NCBI RefSeq assembly: GCF_012103215.1
Contig: NZ_JAAVNE010000009.1
Location: forward strand, 62,001-126,000
Direction: 5' to 3'
DNA length: 64,000 nucleotides
DNA from: Falsiroseomonas selenitidurans
GTDB taxonomy: Bacteria > Pseudomonadota > Alphaproteobacteria > Acetobacterales > Acetobacteraceae
Below, piece after piece: positions 42,636-52,738 of the stretch; the first letter of the stretch is position 1, and every line of letters begins with the position of its first letter. The notes under the pieces are model-generated. The model saw nothing but the letters and a program-made list of their open reading frames with translations, was not told the DNA's origin and made no database searches. Position numbers and translations under genes: made by a program.

Positions 42636-44207
42636 TCACCGCAGCCGCGTCGCTTCGGTGATCAGCGGGCCCAGGCTCATCGAGCCGCGCAACGCGTAGC
42701 CGTAGTCCAGGTTGTCGCGGCGGGCGAAGACCAGCAGCGTCTCGATCAGCGGCACGCCGCAGACATTCTGCACCAGGATGCGCTGCGCCTCGCCCCACAG
42801 GCGGCGCTGCGCCTCGATGTCGGTGGAAACGCGCGCCTGGTCGATCTGCTCATCCGCCTGGTTGCAGTGCGAGAAATTCGTCACCGCCGTCGGCGTCTTC
42901 ACGATGGACCGGCCATGGAAGAACTGCGTCAGGTAGATGTCCGCCACCGGGAAGCGCGCGGCGGAGTAATAGACCAGCGGCGACAGGTCCTGGCGGATCT
43001 GCTGGTGGAAGGTCGCGTGTTCCACCACCTGAAGGTCGAGCGTGATGCCGGACCGGCGCAGCTGCTGCTGCACCACCTGCATCATGTTCAGCATCTCCGG
43101 CAGCTGCGTGTGGATGACGCGGATGGTGATGCCGTTCGGGTGCCCGGCCTCCGCCAGCAGCGCCCGCGCGCGCGCCGGATCGGCACCCGGCAGCGTGTGC
43201 TCCGCCGTGAAGCCGAGATAGCCGCGCGGCACCACGGACTGCGCTTCCCGCGACACGTCCTGGCCGCGGAAACGCACCAGCTCCGACCGGTTCACCGCAT
43301 GCGCCATCGCCTGGCGGATGCGGATGTCGTTGAAGGGCGGCGCCGTGGTGTTCAGGTGCAGGATCGCCAGCTCACCCGGCTCGAACACATCGACCACGGT
43401 GTTCGGCACCTGCCGCGTGCGGTTCACCCAGGTCTGGTCGGCGCGGCCGTAATTCAGGTCGAGCTCGCGATTCTGGAAGGCCAGGTCGCGCGAGGCGTCG
43501 GAGGGGATGAAGCGGTAGCTGATGCGCCCCAGCTGCGGCGCGCCGCGGAAATAGCCCGCATGCGCCACCAGCTCGGCGGATTGGTTCGGCGTCACCCGGT
43601 CCAGCGCGAAGGGGCCGGTGCCGATCGGAGCGCGCACGAAATTGTCGCCGCGCTGCTCGACCGCCTTCTTCGAGACGATGTAGCCGCCGGAATAGTTGGT
43701 GAGGATGCCGAGCAGGCTCGGCACGTTGTTCCGCAGCACGATCCGCACGGTGTGGGAATCCACCGCCTCGATCGTCTCGATCGCGCGGTAGTCGGCGGCG
43801 AAGGCGCTGGAGGCGGCGGTGCCGGCCTTGCGCAGCGAGAACACCACGTCATCGGCGGTCATCTCGCCGAAGCCGCCATGGAACTGCACGCCGCGGCGCA
43901 GGTGGAAGGTCCAGGTCTTGCCGTCGGCGCTGCTCTCCCAGCGTTCCGCGAGGTCGGGCTCGATCAGCGCCGGGTCGATGGAGCCGGGCTTGAAGCGCAC
44001 CAGGCCGTTGAACATCCAGGCGACGACGACGCGGTCGATGGTGGAGACGGCGAAGTGGGGATCAAGCCGCCCGACATCCTGCGCCGCCATGCCGACGCGC
44101 AGCGTCTGGCCCCCAGCGGCACCCTGCGCCATCGCCGTGGTGTTCAGCCCGATGGCGGAAGCGATGGCCATGGCGCTGCCCAGCAGCGCCGCACGAAATC
44201 CCCGCAT
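42636..44207 (-). CDS. Peptide/opine-class ABC transporter substrate-binding protein
   Basis: 523 aa, SBP_bac_5 family. Signal peptide to about residue 28 (IASAIGLNTTAMA-Q). Mature start QTLRVGMAAQDVGRLDPH; further blocks are WTFHLRRGVQFHGG, IGTGPFALDRV, FNDIRIRQAMAHAVNRSELV and LAEAGHPNGITIRV. It is clearly paralogous to the receptor at 52739-54250 (shared AQD-G--DPH, VVEHAT-H--IRQDLS, AAR-PVAD-YL-QF-H). The ribosome site GGGGA is enclosed in a small hairpin (44216-44237). Confidence 0.93.
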   Translation of the reverse strand: MRGFRAALLGSAMAIASAIGLNTTAMAQGAAGGQTLRVGMAAQDVGRLDPHFAVSTIDRVVVAWMFNGLVRFKPGSIDPALIEPDLAERWESSADGKTWTFHLRRGVQFHGGFGEMTADDVVFSLRKAGTAASSAFAADYRAIETIEAVDSHTVRIVLRNNVPSLLGILTNYSGGYIVSKKAVEQRGDNFVRAPIGTGPFALDRVTPNQSAELVAHAGYFRGAPQLGRISYRFIPSDASRDLAFQNRELDLNYGRADQTWVNRTRQVPNTVVDVFEPGELAILHLNTTAPPFNDIRIRQAMAHAVNRSELVRFRGQDVSREAQSVVPRGYLGFTAEHTLPGADPARARALLAEAGHPNGITIRVIHTQLPEMLNMMQVVQQQLRRSGITLDLQVVEHATFHQQIRQDLSPLVYYSAARFPVADIYLTQFFHGRSIVKTPTAVTNFSHCNQADEQIDQARVSTDIEAQRRLWGEAQRILVQNVCGVPLIETLLVFARRDNLDYGYALRGSMSLGPLITEATRLR

Positions 44208-44215
44208 GAAATTTT

Positions 44216-44237
44216 TCCCCGTTTGATCTGTCGGGGA
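44216..44237 (-). promoter_or_regulatory. Ribosome-site hairpin before the peptide/opine receptor
   Basis: On the minus strand TCCCCG and CGGGGA pair around a 10-base loop; the second arm is the receptor Shine-Dalgarno, 8 bases before ATG. Opening of this hairpin by ribosomes finishing the upstream gene (stop at 44240) would be needed for translation. Confidence 0.5.
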
Positions 44238-44239
44238 GC

Positions 44240-45355
44240 TTAGACCGCTCCAGGCGCCGCCGTGAAGCGCCCGATGTCGAAGGCCTCCAGCGGCACATCC
44301 GTGGCCCCGTCCATCACCAGCTCGGACAGCACGGCGCCGACGCCCGGCCCGGTCTGGAATCCCTCGCCGCAGAAGCCGAAGGCATGCACCAGCCCCGGCG
44401 TGGTGCGGGAGGGGCCGAGCACCGGGAAATGGTCCGGCATCTCGCCATCCGTGCCGGTCCAGCTGCGGATCACCATGGCATGGGCCAGGCGCGGGATCAC
44501 CGCGATGGCGCGCTGCATCGCACCAAAGGCGGCCTCCGGGCGTGGCCGCGTCACGCTGATGGCAGCGTCGCTCTCGCCGCGGCCACCGCCGAAGATGACG
44601 TTGCCGCGCGGGATCTGGCGGAGGTACAGGTCGCCGCCGACGACGCCGAGGCTTTCGCGCAGGAAGTAGGGCAGCGGCTCCGTCACCAGCATGTTGGGGT
44701 GCAGCTTTTCCACCGGCACGGGCTCGCCGAAGCGGGCCGCGATCGCGCCGCCCCAGAAGCCGGCGCAGTTCAGCAGCCAGGGCGCGGTGAAGTGCGTGCC
44801 ATTCGCCCGCACGTCGAAGGCGGCGCCGTCATGCGCCAGCTCCGTCACCGCGTGGTGTTCCAGGATGGTGGCGCCCGCGGCCCGCGCGGCGCGCGCCAGG
44901 GCGGGGGCCAGCAGGCGCGGATTGGCGCTGCCATCCTCCTCCATCAGGCTGCCGCCGATGACCACGTCGCTGAAATGCGGGAAGCGCTCGCGGATCGCGT
45001 TGCGGCCGATCATGCGCGGGTGCAGCCCGTGTTCCGCGGCCAGCGCGTTCCAGCGCAGCAGTTCCGCCTCCTCCGCCTCGCTGCGCGCCAGCTTGAGGTG
45101 GCCGCAGGGATCGAATTCCACATCCGCACCGGTGAGTTCGGTGATGCGCGACCAGATTTCCCGGGATTTGCGCGCCAGCGGAATGCCGGCCGGGTGGCGG
45201 CCCTGCTGGCGCACGCCGCCATAGTTCACGCCCGTGGCCTGGCTGCCCACCAGGCCGCGTTCCAGCAGCACCACCCGCACGCCCCGCTTCGCCAGATGCA
45301 AGGCGGCGGAACAGCCGGCGCCGCCGCCGCCGACGATCAGGACATCTGCTTGCAC
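44240..45355 (-). CDS. DAO-type FAD oxidoreductase, OoxB/HcnC-like beta subunit (set 1)
   Basis: 371 aa. FAD loop VGGGGAGCSAALHLA at residues 8-22, then GVNYGGVRQQGR where glycine-oxidase-like enzymes contact flavin, ending in GFCGEGFQTGPGVG. It belongs with the FAD subunits of octopine/nopaline oxidase, hydrogen cyanide synthase and D-hydroxyproline dehydrogenase. It follows its BFD-type flavoprotein (3-base gap) and small [2Fe-2S] protein, giving a complete alpha-beta-gamma set. The substrate would be a secondary or D-amino acid delivered by the operon importer. Confidence 0.9.
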   Translation of the reverse strand: MQADVLIVGGGGAGCSAALHLAKRGVRVVLLERGLVGSQATGVNYGGVRQQGRHPAGIPLARKSREIWSRITELTGADVEFDPCGHLKLARSEAEEAELLRWNALAAEHGLHPRMIGRNAIRERFPHFSDVVIGGSLMEEDGSANPRLLAPALARAARAAGATILEHHAVTELAHDGAAFDVRANGTHFTAPWLLNCAGFWGGAIAARFGEPVPVEKLHPNMLVTEPLPYFLRESLGVVGGDLYLRQIPRGNVIFGGGRGESDAAISVTRPRPEAAFGAMQRAIAVIPRLAHAMVIRSWTGTDGEMPDHFPVLGPSRTTPGLVHAFGFCGEGFQTGPGVGAVLSELVMDGATDVPLEAFDIGRFTAAPGAV

Positions 45356-45358
45356 GCC

Positions 45359-46720
45359 TCAGGCGGCCGGCTGTTGCAGCGGGATGGGCTTCACCGGCGG
45401 CTGGCCGCGCAGCCGCCCGACCTCCGCCACCGTCACGCCCAGCGCGCTGGCCAGCACCTCCGCCGCCGGCGTGCCGCAGAGCCTGCCCTGGCAGCGGCCC
45501 ATCCCGATGCGGGAGAAGGCCTTGGCGCGGTTCATCTCCGGCGCATCGGCCGCCGCCGCGGCGCGCAATTCGCCGGCGGTGATGACCTCGCAGCGGCAGA
45601 CCGGCGTGCTGTCCTCCATCCGCGCGGCGAGCTTCGCCGGGTAGGGGAAGGCGCGTTCCAGCGCGGCGCGGAAGCGCGCCTCGGTGCGCAGCCGGCCGTC
45701 CAGATGCGCGGTGAGCGCCGCGTCCGAGGGCAGCTTCGCATCGGCCAGCAGCGCCAGCGCGGCGCGGGCGCCGGAGAGCTCCGCCACCTCCGCCCCGCCG
45801 ATCCCGGCGCCATCGCCGGCCATGTAGACGCCGGCGACCGGCGCGCGGCCGGCGGCGTCGCGGCGCGGCACCCAGTTGTGCTGCAGCGCGTCATAGTCGA
45901 AGGGCACGCCGGCCAGGTCGGCCAGCTGCGATTCCGGCTTCAGCCCCCAGCCCAGCGCCACCGCGTCGCAGGGCGTGACATGTTCCTTCCAGGCCGCGTC
46001 GCGCCAATGCAGCGCGGTCGCGCCTTCCACCCCCTCGATCGCCAGCGGCGTCGCATCCTCGGCGATCGGCACGCCGCGCAGGCGCAGCGCCGCCATGATG
46101 CCGATGCCGCGCAGGAAGGTGGGGGCGTTCCACATCATGCCGGCGGCCTGCCAGGCCTTGGTCAGGAAGGGCGTGGTGTCCAGCACCAGGGCGGGCTTGG
46201 CGCCGGCCTTGGCATATTGCAGCGCGGTCAGCCACAGCAGCGGGCCGGTCCCGACCAGGATGGGCTTCGCGCCGATGCCCACGCCCTGCGCCTTCAGCGC
46301 CACCTGCGCCCCGCCCAGCGTGGTGACGCCCGGCAGCGTCCAGCCCGGCAGCGGCAGCACGCGGTCCATGGCGCCGGTGCACAGGATCAGCGCGTCATAG
46401 GGCACTTCCGCCTGCGCCGCGCCATCCGTCTGGGTGTGCAGCACGCGGTCCTGCGGGCGGATGTTCCACACCAGCGTGTCCGGCCGCCAATCCGTGCGCG
46501 GCTTCATCGCATCCAGAGTCGCGTGCAGGCGGCGGGCGCGGCCGGCATCGGCGCCGTACAGCGCCGCGGCGCTGCGGGTGAAGCCGGCGGGCGGGCGCTG
46601 GGTGATGCGGCCGCCGCCATCGGGCGATTCCTCGATCCAGGTCGGCGTCACGCCGGCGCGCACAAGCTGTTCCACCGCGCGGATGCCGGCGGGGCCGGCA
46701 CCTACAACCACGACCTTCAT
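45359..46720 (-). CDS. FAD/NAD(P)-binding oxidoreductase with BFD-type [2Fe-2S] domain, OoxA/HcnB-like (set 1)
   Basis: 453 aa. N-terminal GAGPAGIRAVEQL, then a second dinucleotide loop (LVGTGPLLWLTALQ), GVYMAGDGAGIGG, and a C-terminal Cys cluster CRCEVITAGEL...GMGRCQGRLCG that binds [2Fe-2S]. ATG at 46720 overlaps the stop of the small ferredoxin. Works with OoxB-like and ferredoxin subunits to move electrons from amino-acid oxidation to the respiratory chain. It is paralogous to 49808-51226. Confidence 0.9.
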   Translation of the reverse strand: MKVVVVGAGPAGIRAVEQLVRAGVTPTWIEESPDGGGRITQRPPAGFTRSAAALYGADAGRARRLHATLDAMKPRTDWRPDTLVWNIRPQDRVLHTQTDGAAQAEVPYDALILCTGAMDRVLPLPGWTLPGVTTLGGAQVALKAQGVGIGAKPILVGTGPLLWLTALQYAKAGAKPALVLDTTPFLTKAWQAAGMMWNAPTFLRGIGIMAALRLRGVPIAEDATPLAIEGVEGATALHWRDAAWKEHVTPCDAVALGWGLKPESQLADLAGVPFDYDALQHNWVPRRDAAGRAPVAGVYMAGDGAGIGGAEVAELSGARAALALLADAKLPSDAALTAHLDGRLRTEARFRAALERAFPYPAKLAARMEDSTPVCRCEVITAGELRAAAAADAPEMNRAKAFSRIGMGRCQGRLCGTPAAEVLASALGVTVAEVGRLRGQPPVKPIPLQQPAA

Positions 46721-46992
46721 CGCCTGATCACCTCGAGCCCGGGTTGAACCAATGTCGTGCAGGCACGGCGGATGCCCTGGCCCGCCACCTGCACCCAGCA
46801 ATCCTGGCAGGCGCCCATCCAGCAGAAGCCGGCGCGCCCGCCATCGCCGAATTCGCTGGTGCGCACATGGCCGAGGCCCGCCGTCAGCATCGCCGTCAAC
46901 AGCGTGTCGCCCTGCCTCGCCGGTACCTCCACGCCATCGACGGTGAAGATGAGGCCGGGCCGGTCCTGGTCAAGCAGGCGGGTCGCGGTCAC
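46717..46992 (-). CDS. Small [2Fe-2S] protein, OoxC/HcnA-like (set 1)
   Basis: 91 aa. GTG at 46992 overlaps the SDR stop (GTGA), a better start than the upstream in-frame one inside the SDR gene. Cys ligands CWMGACQDC and a later RRAC match the Fer2_4 family (sarcosine-oxidase alpha N terminus, HcnA). Third subunit of the amine dehydrogenase set; overlaps the OoxA-like ATG. Confidence 0.9.
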   Translation of the reverse strand: MTATRLLDQDRPGLIFTVDGVEVPARQGDTLLTAMLTAGLGHVRTSEFGDGGRAGFCWMGACQDCWVQVAGQGIRRACTTLVQPGLEVIRR

Positions 46993-47667
46993 GCCAGCGC
47001 CTCGAACCGGCAATTCACCTTCAACTCGCCCACGGTCGCGGTGTTGGGCAGGCGCAGCACCATCTCCACCAGCGCGGCCACATCCTCCGGCCGGCTCATC
47101 GCCTCCCGCGGGTAGTTCGCCTGCGCGGTCATCTCCGTCGCCACGAAGCCGGGGCAGACGGCGGTGGCGCGGATGCCATGCTCCCAGCCCAGCCGCCGCA
47201 CTTCCTGCGTCATCGCCACCACGGCGAACTTGCTCATCGCGTAGCCGATATTCTCATTCGCCACGCGCTTCCCGGACAGCGAGGCGAGGTTCACCACCCG
47301 CCCCTCCCCGCTTGCCACCAGATGCGGCCAGGCGGCGCGGATGACGCGCATCGGGCCCTTCACGTTCACCCGCCACATGGCGTCATGCGCGGTCTCGTCC
47401 TCATCCAGCAGCCTTGCCTTGGGGTTGATGCCGGCGGCGTTCACCACGGCGTCGATCCGCCCGAAGCGCGCCATGGTCGCCGCCACCCATTCGGCGGCAC
47501 TGCCCTCGGCCTCATAGGGGTGCAGCAGCAGGTCCGGCCCGGCGACCAGCCGGCCGGCGCTGCGCACGCCGGCGCTGACCAGCCAGCCGCTGCCATGCAG
47601 GCGCCGCAGCACCTCCCGCCCGATGCCGCGCGAGGCGCCGGAGACCAGGACCACGCGTCCCACAGGG

Positions 47668-47675
<8 letters not shown>
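46989..47675 (-). CDS. Short-chain dehydrogenase/reductase
   Basis: 228 aa. NAD(P) loop GASRGIG at residues 13-19, VNAAG at about 87, catalytic Ser in NLASLSGK and Tyr-x-x-x-Lys in YAMSK. The C terminus ([12 protein letters not shown]) is short. It overlaps the upstream ATPase by 8 bases and the ferredoxin downstream by 4, so it is an integral operon member. It may reduce the 2-oxo acid made by the oxidases or oxidise a hydroxylated substrate before them. Confidence 0.92.
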
Positions 47676-48654
<979 letters not shown>

Positions 48655-48684
48655 CCGCAAACCTGCGCCAGCGGGCGCGCCGCA

Positions 48685-49800
48685 TCAAGCCGGAACGGCG
48701 AAGCGATCCTGGCTGAAGGCGGCCACCGGCAGGTTGGTGGCGCCGCGCGCCATCAGCTCCGCCACCGCCGCGCCGGCGGCCGGGGAGAGCTGGAAGCCGT
48801 GGCCGGCGAAGCCGAAGGAATGAAACAGCCCCGGCAGGGTGCGGCTTTCGCCGATCACCGGCATGTCGTCCGGCGGCCGAGCCTCGGTCCCCGTCCAGCT
48901 GCGGACGATGCGCGCCTGGGCGACGCAGGGAAAGATCTCCGCGGCGATGCGCGCGGCATGGGCCAGGCTGCCGAACAGCACGGTGGAGGTCTCGGCCGCC
49001 TTGTCGCTCCGTCCCTGATGGCCGCCGCCGATCACCACGGTGCCGCTGGCGGTCTGCTTGAAGGACAGGGCGCGGGCCGTCGCCCCCACGGTGGGATCGA
49101 CGAAGGCCGGCAGGCGCTCCGTCACGATCATCATGCTGGCCTTGGTGCCGCAGGGGATGGTCTCGCCGGCCAGGGCGGCAAGGTCCGGCGCCCAGGCGCC
49201 GGCGCAATTGGCCACTCGCTCCGCCTCGAAATCCCCCTGGTCGGTCTGGACGCGGATGGTGCCCTCCGCGGTCCGCGCCAGCCCTGTCACCGCGATGCCC
49301 TCGCGGATCGTCACCCCGGCGCGTTCCGCCGCGGCGCGGAAGGCCATGACGGTGCGCATCGGGTCGGCCGAACCATCATCCCGGGTGACGATGGCGCCCA
49401 CCACATGCGGCGAGACGGCGGGCAGCAGGCGGCGCACCTCCGCCTGGTCCACCACCTCCTCGTGGCGCCAGCCCAGCGCGCGGACCTCCGCCACGCGCGC
49501 CTCGTTGCGCGCCATGTCGGCGGCGGATTCGGCCACCTTCACCTGGCCGGTGGCGCGGAAGCCGCAATCGTCGCCGACCAGCGCCTGGATGCCGTGCCAC
49601 ATCTCCGCCGCCACGACGGAGAGCGCGATCTCCGGCAGGGCGCGGCCGAGGCGGCGCACGCCGCCCGCATTCACCCCGCTGGAATGGCGCCCGACATGCC
49701 GGCGTTCCAGCAGCGTGACCTGCCAGCCGGGGGTGCGCGCCAGGTGCAGGGCGGTGGAAAGCCCGTGCAGCCCGCCGCCGATGACGAGTGCCTGCCTCAT
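48685..49800 (-). CDS. DAO-type FAD oxidoreductase, OoxB/HcnC-like (set 2)
   Basis: 371 aa, same length as the set-1 protein. FAD loop IGGGLHGLSTALHLA, GVNAGGVRRLGR, and GFAGHGFQLSPAAG near the end. It lies 7 bases after its BFD-type partner (49808-51226). The conserved blocks around the flavin are shared with 44240-45355, but the middle differs, so the two sets probably accept different substrates. The next gene, the OppD-type ATPase, starts 30 bases on. Confidence 0.9.
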   Translation of the reverse strand: MRQALVIGGGLHGLSTALHLARTPGWQVTLLERRHVGRHSSGVNAGGVRRLGRALPEIALSVVAAEMWHGIQALVGDDCGFRATGQVKVAESAADMARNEARVAEVRALGWRHEEVVDQAEVRRLLPAVSPHVVGAIVTRDDGSADPMRTVMAFRAAAERAGVTIREGIAVTGLARTAEGTIRVQTDQGDFEAERVANCAGAWAPDLAALAGETIPCGTKASMMIVTERLPAFVDPTVGATARALSFKQTASGTVVIGGGHQGRSDKAAETSTVLFGSLAHAARIAAEIFPCVAQARIVRSWTGTEARPPDDMPVIGESRTLPGLFHSFGFAGHGFQLSPAAGAAVAELMARGATNLPVAAFSQDRFAVPA

Positions 49801-49807
49801 CGCCGGA

Positions 49808-51226
49808 TCACAGCGGCCCTGCCAAGGCCGCCAATTCGCCCAGCGTCAGCGGCTTGGTGGGGAAGCGGGTGCGGAACGGGTCCACCTCGCCGCCCGCCAC
49901 GCCGCGCGCCGCGGCGATCACGCCATGCACCGCCGGGCCGCAGATGCGCCCCTGGCACGGGCCCATGCCGGCGCGGGTGAAGGCCTTGGTCTGGTTGGCG
50001 CCGAGGCAGCCGAGTGCCACCGCCTGGCGCACCCGCCCGGCCGTCACCTCCTCGCACCGGCACAGAACCACCTCATCGGCGATGGCGGCCGGCGGCAGCG
50101 GCGGGAACATCGCGTCCAGGAACAGCCGCGGCGCCAATTGGCGGTCCCGCAGCAGGCGCAGCGGGCCGGCGCGGGCGTCGCGTTCGTCGGTGGTGATGCG
50201 GCCCAGCGCGCGGGCCGCCTCCAGCGCCGCGATGCGCCCGGCATGGACCGCCGCGCGGGCACCGCCGATGCCGGCGGAATCGCCCGCCACCATCACGCCC
50301 GCCACCGCCGTGTTGCCCCACAGGTCGAGCCCCGGCCGCCAGCAGGCCTGCACCGGGTCCCAGCCATGCACGCAGCCGGGGATGGCGCGCGTCACCTGGG
50401 TGTTCGGCACCACGCCGTCATGCAGCAGCAGCAGGTCGGCCGGATGCGCCACGCCATCGACGACAATGCGCGCCAGCCGCCCCTCGCCTTCCGCCCGCAA
50501 CGCCCGCGCCACGGTCACGGCGACGCCGGCCCGCCTCACCCGGCGCTGCCATTGCAGCCCGCGCCACAGATACTCCGGTGCCTTCAGCGCGCGGCCCAGA
50601 TGCGGCAGGGCGCGACGCAGCCCGCCCGGCGGCGACAGGTCGATGATGCCGGCCAGCCGGCCGCCACGCTCCAGCGCCTGCACCGCGTAGAGCCACAGCA
50701 GCGGCCCCTGCCCGGCCAGCCAGACCTGTCCTTCCGGCACCAGCCCGGCCGTCTTCAGCGCGATCTGCGCGGCGCCGACGCTCATCACCCCCGGCAGCGT
50801 CCAGCCCGGGATGGGCAGCGGCCGTTCCGTGGCGCCGGCGCAGAGGATCAGCCGCTGCGTCGCCACGCTGCGCGCGGCGCCGCCCTCGGACCAGAACACC
50901 TTGCCGCCGCCGCCCTCCGTCGCCGGCTCGACCGCCCACAGCGTCGCACCCGGCCGGTAGTCGGTGCCCGAGGCACGGAAGGCCGCGGCGAGCTTCGCGC
51001 CGTCCCGGTCCTGCTCATCCTTCGGCGTGCGGGATTCGACGGCGCGATGCACCTGCCCGCCCGGCGCGGCATTCTCGTCCAGCAGCAGCACGGACATGCC
51101 ATGCGCCCGCGCCTCGTTCGCCGCCGCCATGCCGGCGGGGCCGGCGCCCAGCACCAGCACATCCACCTGCGCCGCTGCCGGGGCGCTGCCCGTCGGCCCG
51201 GCGGTCCATTCGTCGGCGACGCTCAC
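49808..51226 (-). CDS. FAD/NAD(P)-binding oxidoreductase with BFD-type [2Fe-2S] domain, OoxA/HcnB-like (set 2)
   Basis: 472 aa. GTG at 51226 overlaps the ferredoxin stop (GTGA). [40 protein letters not shown] and the Cys cluster [10 protein letters not shown]...[11 protein letters not shown] give the same domain order as the set-1 protein. Electron-transfer subunit of the second oxidase complex. The N terminus carries about 20 extra residues ([19 protein letters not shown]) compared with set 1. Confidence 0.9.
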   Translation of the reverse strand: MSVADEWTAGPTGSAPAAAQVDVLVLGAGPAGMAAANEARAHGMSVLLLDENAAPGGQVHRAVESRTPKDEQDRDGAKLAAAFRASGTDYRPGATLWAVEPATEGGGGKVFWSEGGAARSVATQRLILCAGATERPLPIPGWTLPGVMSVGAAQIALKTAGLVPEGQVWLAGQGPLLWLYAVQALERGGRLAGIIDLSPPGGLRRALPHLGRALKAPEYLWRGLQWQRRVRRAGVAVTVARALRAEGEGRLARIVVDGVAHPADLLLLHDGVVPNTQVTRAIPGCVHGWDPVQACWRPGLDLWGNTAVAGVMVAGDSAGIGGARAAVHAGRIAALEAARALGRITTDERDARAGPLRLLRDRQLAPRLFLDAMFPPLPPAAIADEVVLCRCEEVTAGRVRQAVALGCLGANQTKAFTRAGMGPCQGRICGPAVHGVIAAARGVAGGEVDPFRTRFPTKPLTLGELAALAGPL

Positions 51227-51519
51227 GCCGCATCCTCCACGAAGTCGCGCGCGCCGCGCTGCATCGCCACGCGCAGCCCGGGCGAGACCGGCACCAGGCA
51301 GGCCTGCATGTTCTGCGCGCCCTCCACCTCCACCAGGCAGTCGAAGCAGGCCCCCATCAGGCAGAGCGGCCCGCGCGGGCTGCCGCTGACGGGCGTTTCG
51401 CGGAACGCGGTGATCCCCGCGGCCAGCAGCGCCGCGGCCAGGCTTTCCCCGGTGCGGGCCGGCAGGGTGCGGCCTTCCCAGGTGATGGTGCAGTCGGTGG
51501 GCTCAGTGCGACGAAACAT
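51223..51519 (-). CDS. Small [2Fe-2S] protein, OoxC/HcnA-like (set 2)
   Basis: 98 aa. CLMGACFDC plus a later Cys (NMQAC) are the [2Fe-2S] ligands of the Fer2_4 family, as in set 1. ATG at 51519 lies inside the 3' end of the DAO gene (17-base overlap) and its stop overlaps the OoxA-like GTG. It begins [15 protein letters not shown], close to the N terminus of sarcosine-oxidase-type alpha chains. Confidence 0.9.
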   Translation of the reverse strand: MFRRTEPTDCTITWEGRTLPARTGESLAAALLAAGITAFRETPVSGSPRGPLCLMGACFDCLVEVEGAQNMQACLVPVSPGLRVAMQRGARDFVEDAA

Positions 51520-52651
51520 CGGTCATTCCAACGAAGCGGTCCGGATGCAGGTCCCGCGCATGCTCGGGCAGCGCGCCGGTCAGGATGGCGCCGGCCAGCG
51601 GCCCGGCATGGACGGCCGCCAGCGTCACGCCGGAATGGCAGGTGGCGACGAAGGCGCCGGGATGCGTGGTGCTTTCGGCATAGGCGGGGAAGCCATCCGG
51701 CGTCATCGGCCGCAGCGCCGCCCAGCCGCGCACCATGCGCGCCTGCGCCAGCACCGGCAGCACGCGCAGCGCCCGGCCGGCCATGCGCGACAGCGCATCG
51801 ACCGTGGTGCCGGTGGCGAAGCTGCCGTCATCCTCGCTGGTCACGCCGATCTGCACCGTGCCGTCGCCGGTCTGGCGGATGGCGCTGGCCGGCAGCGGCA
51901 GGATCGGTGCCAGGCGCTCCGTGACGATGTTCTGCCCGCGCACGGGGCGCACCGGCACGTCGAGGCCCACCATCTGCGCCAGCTTCGTGGTCAGCACCCC
52001 GGCGGCGATCACCACGCGCTGGGCGGAAACCTCGCTGCCATCGGCGCGGCGCAGGCGATAGCCGCCGGCGATGGGGTCGATCGCCTCCACCGCCGCGCCG
52101 GGCAGGTGCACCCCGCCGGCGGCGCGCATGCCCGCCTGCAGCCCGCGCAGCAGGGTCAGCGGGTCCACATGCCCATCCGCCGGCTGGTAGCTGGCGCCGC
52201 GCACCGCCGGCCCCAGCGGGCATCCGGGCATCAGGTCCTGCAATTGCCGGCGGTCCAGCATCACCAGCCCCTGCTGGCCCTGGTTGTGCATGCGCTGCAC
52301 GAAATGCGCGCGCGCCGCATACTCCGCCTCATCGAGGCAGAAGGTCAGCCCACCCACGGCGCGATACTGCACGTCCCGCCCCGCCAGGGCGGAGGCACGT
52401 TCCGCCAGCGCCGGCCACAGCGCCACGCTCTGCCGTGTCCAGGCGGCATAGGCCGGCATGCCGTCGCCCTTGGATTGCGACCAGACCAGCCCGAAATTGC
52501 CGCGCGCCGCGCGCAGCGCCACGTCGCCCTCGTCCAGCACCGCCACCCGCGCGCCGCGTTCCGCGCAGCCATAGCCGATGGCGGAACCGACCATGCCGCC
52601 GCCGATGATGGCGACGTCGAACAGGCCCGTGTGGGAAGGTGGCGATGACAT
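51503..52651 (-). CDS. DAO-type FAD oxidoreductase (third member, first gene of the operon)
   Basis: 382 aa. ATG at 52651; FAD loop IIGGGMVGSAIGYGCAERGARV, then ARGNFGLVWSQSKGD, PADGHVDPLTLLRGL and CHSGVTLAAVHAG. It is more distant from the two OoxB-like subunits and closer to glycine/sarcosine-oxidase-like single-gene enzymes. It overlaps the set-2 ferredoxin by 17 bases, so whether it pairs with that ferredoxin and the set-2 BFD protein, or acts alone, is open. First gene of a 12.9-kb unit divergent from a receptor gene. Confidence 0.9.
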   Translation of the reverse strand: MSSPPSHTGLFDVAIIGGGMVGSAIGYGCAERGARVAVLDEGDVALRAARGNFGLVWSQSKGDGMPAYAAWTRQSVALWPALAERASALAGRDVQYRAVGGLTFCLDEAEYAARAHFVQRMHNQGQQGLVMLDRRQLQDLMPGCPLGPAVRGASYQPADGHVDPLTLLRGLQAGMRAAGGVHLPGAAVEAIDPIAGGYRLRRADGSEVSAQRVVIAAGVLTTKLAQMVGLDVPVRPVRGQNIVTERLAPILPLPASAIRQTGDGTVQIGVTSEDDGSFATGTTVDALSRMAGRALRVLPVLAQARMVRGWAALRPMTPDGFPAYAESTTHPGAFVATCHSGVTLAAVHAGPLAGAILTGALPEHARDLHPDRFVGMTDVSSH

Positions 52652-52693
52652 GGTTGCGAGCGTGGCCCGGCGGGGGCCATCCTGCAAGCCGGG

Positions 52694-52710
52694 ACAGGCC
52701 GAAGGCCTGT
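52694..52710. promoter_or_regulatory. Short hairpin in the divergent control region
   Basis: ACAGGCC-GAA-GGCCTGT, a perfect 7-bp dyad in the 87 bases between the divergent oxidase operon and receptor gene. It may be an operator; no clear promoter boxes are visible. Confidence 0.4.
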
Positions 52711-52738
52711 GGACGGGGCGGCTGGAGGAGAAACGGGA

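Noticed and set aside
45359..46720. Glutamate synthase small subunit or thioredoxin reductase
   Set aside because: The domain order with a C-terminal CRC...C(x4)C cluster and the adjacent small ferredoxin and DAO genes match the OoxA/HcnB type instead.
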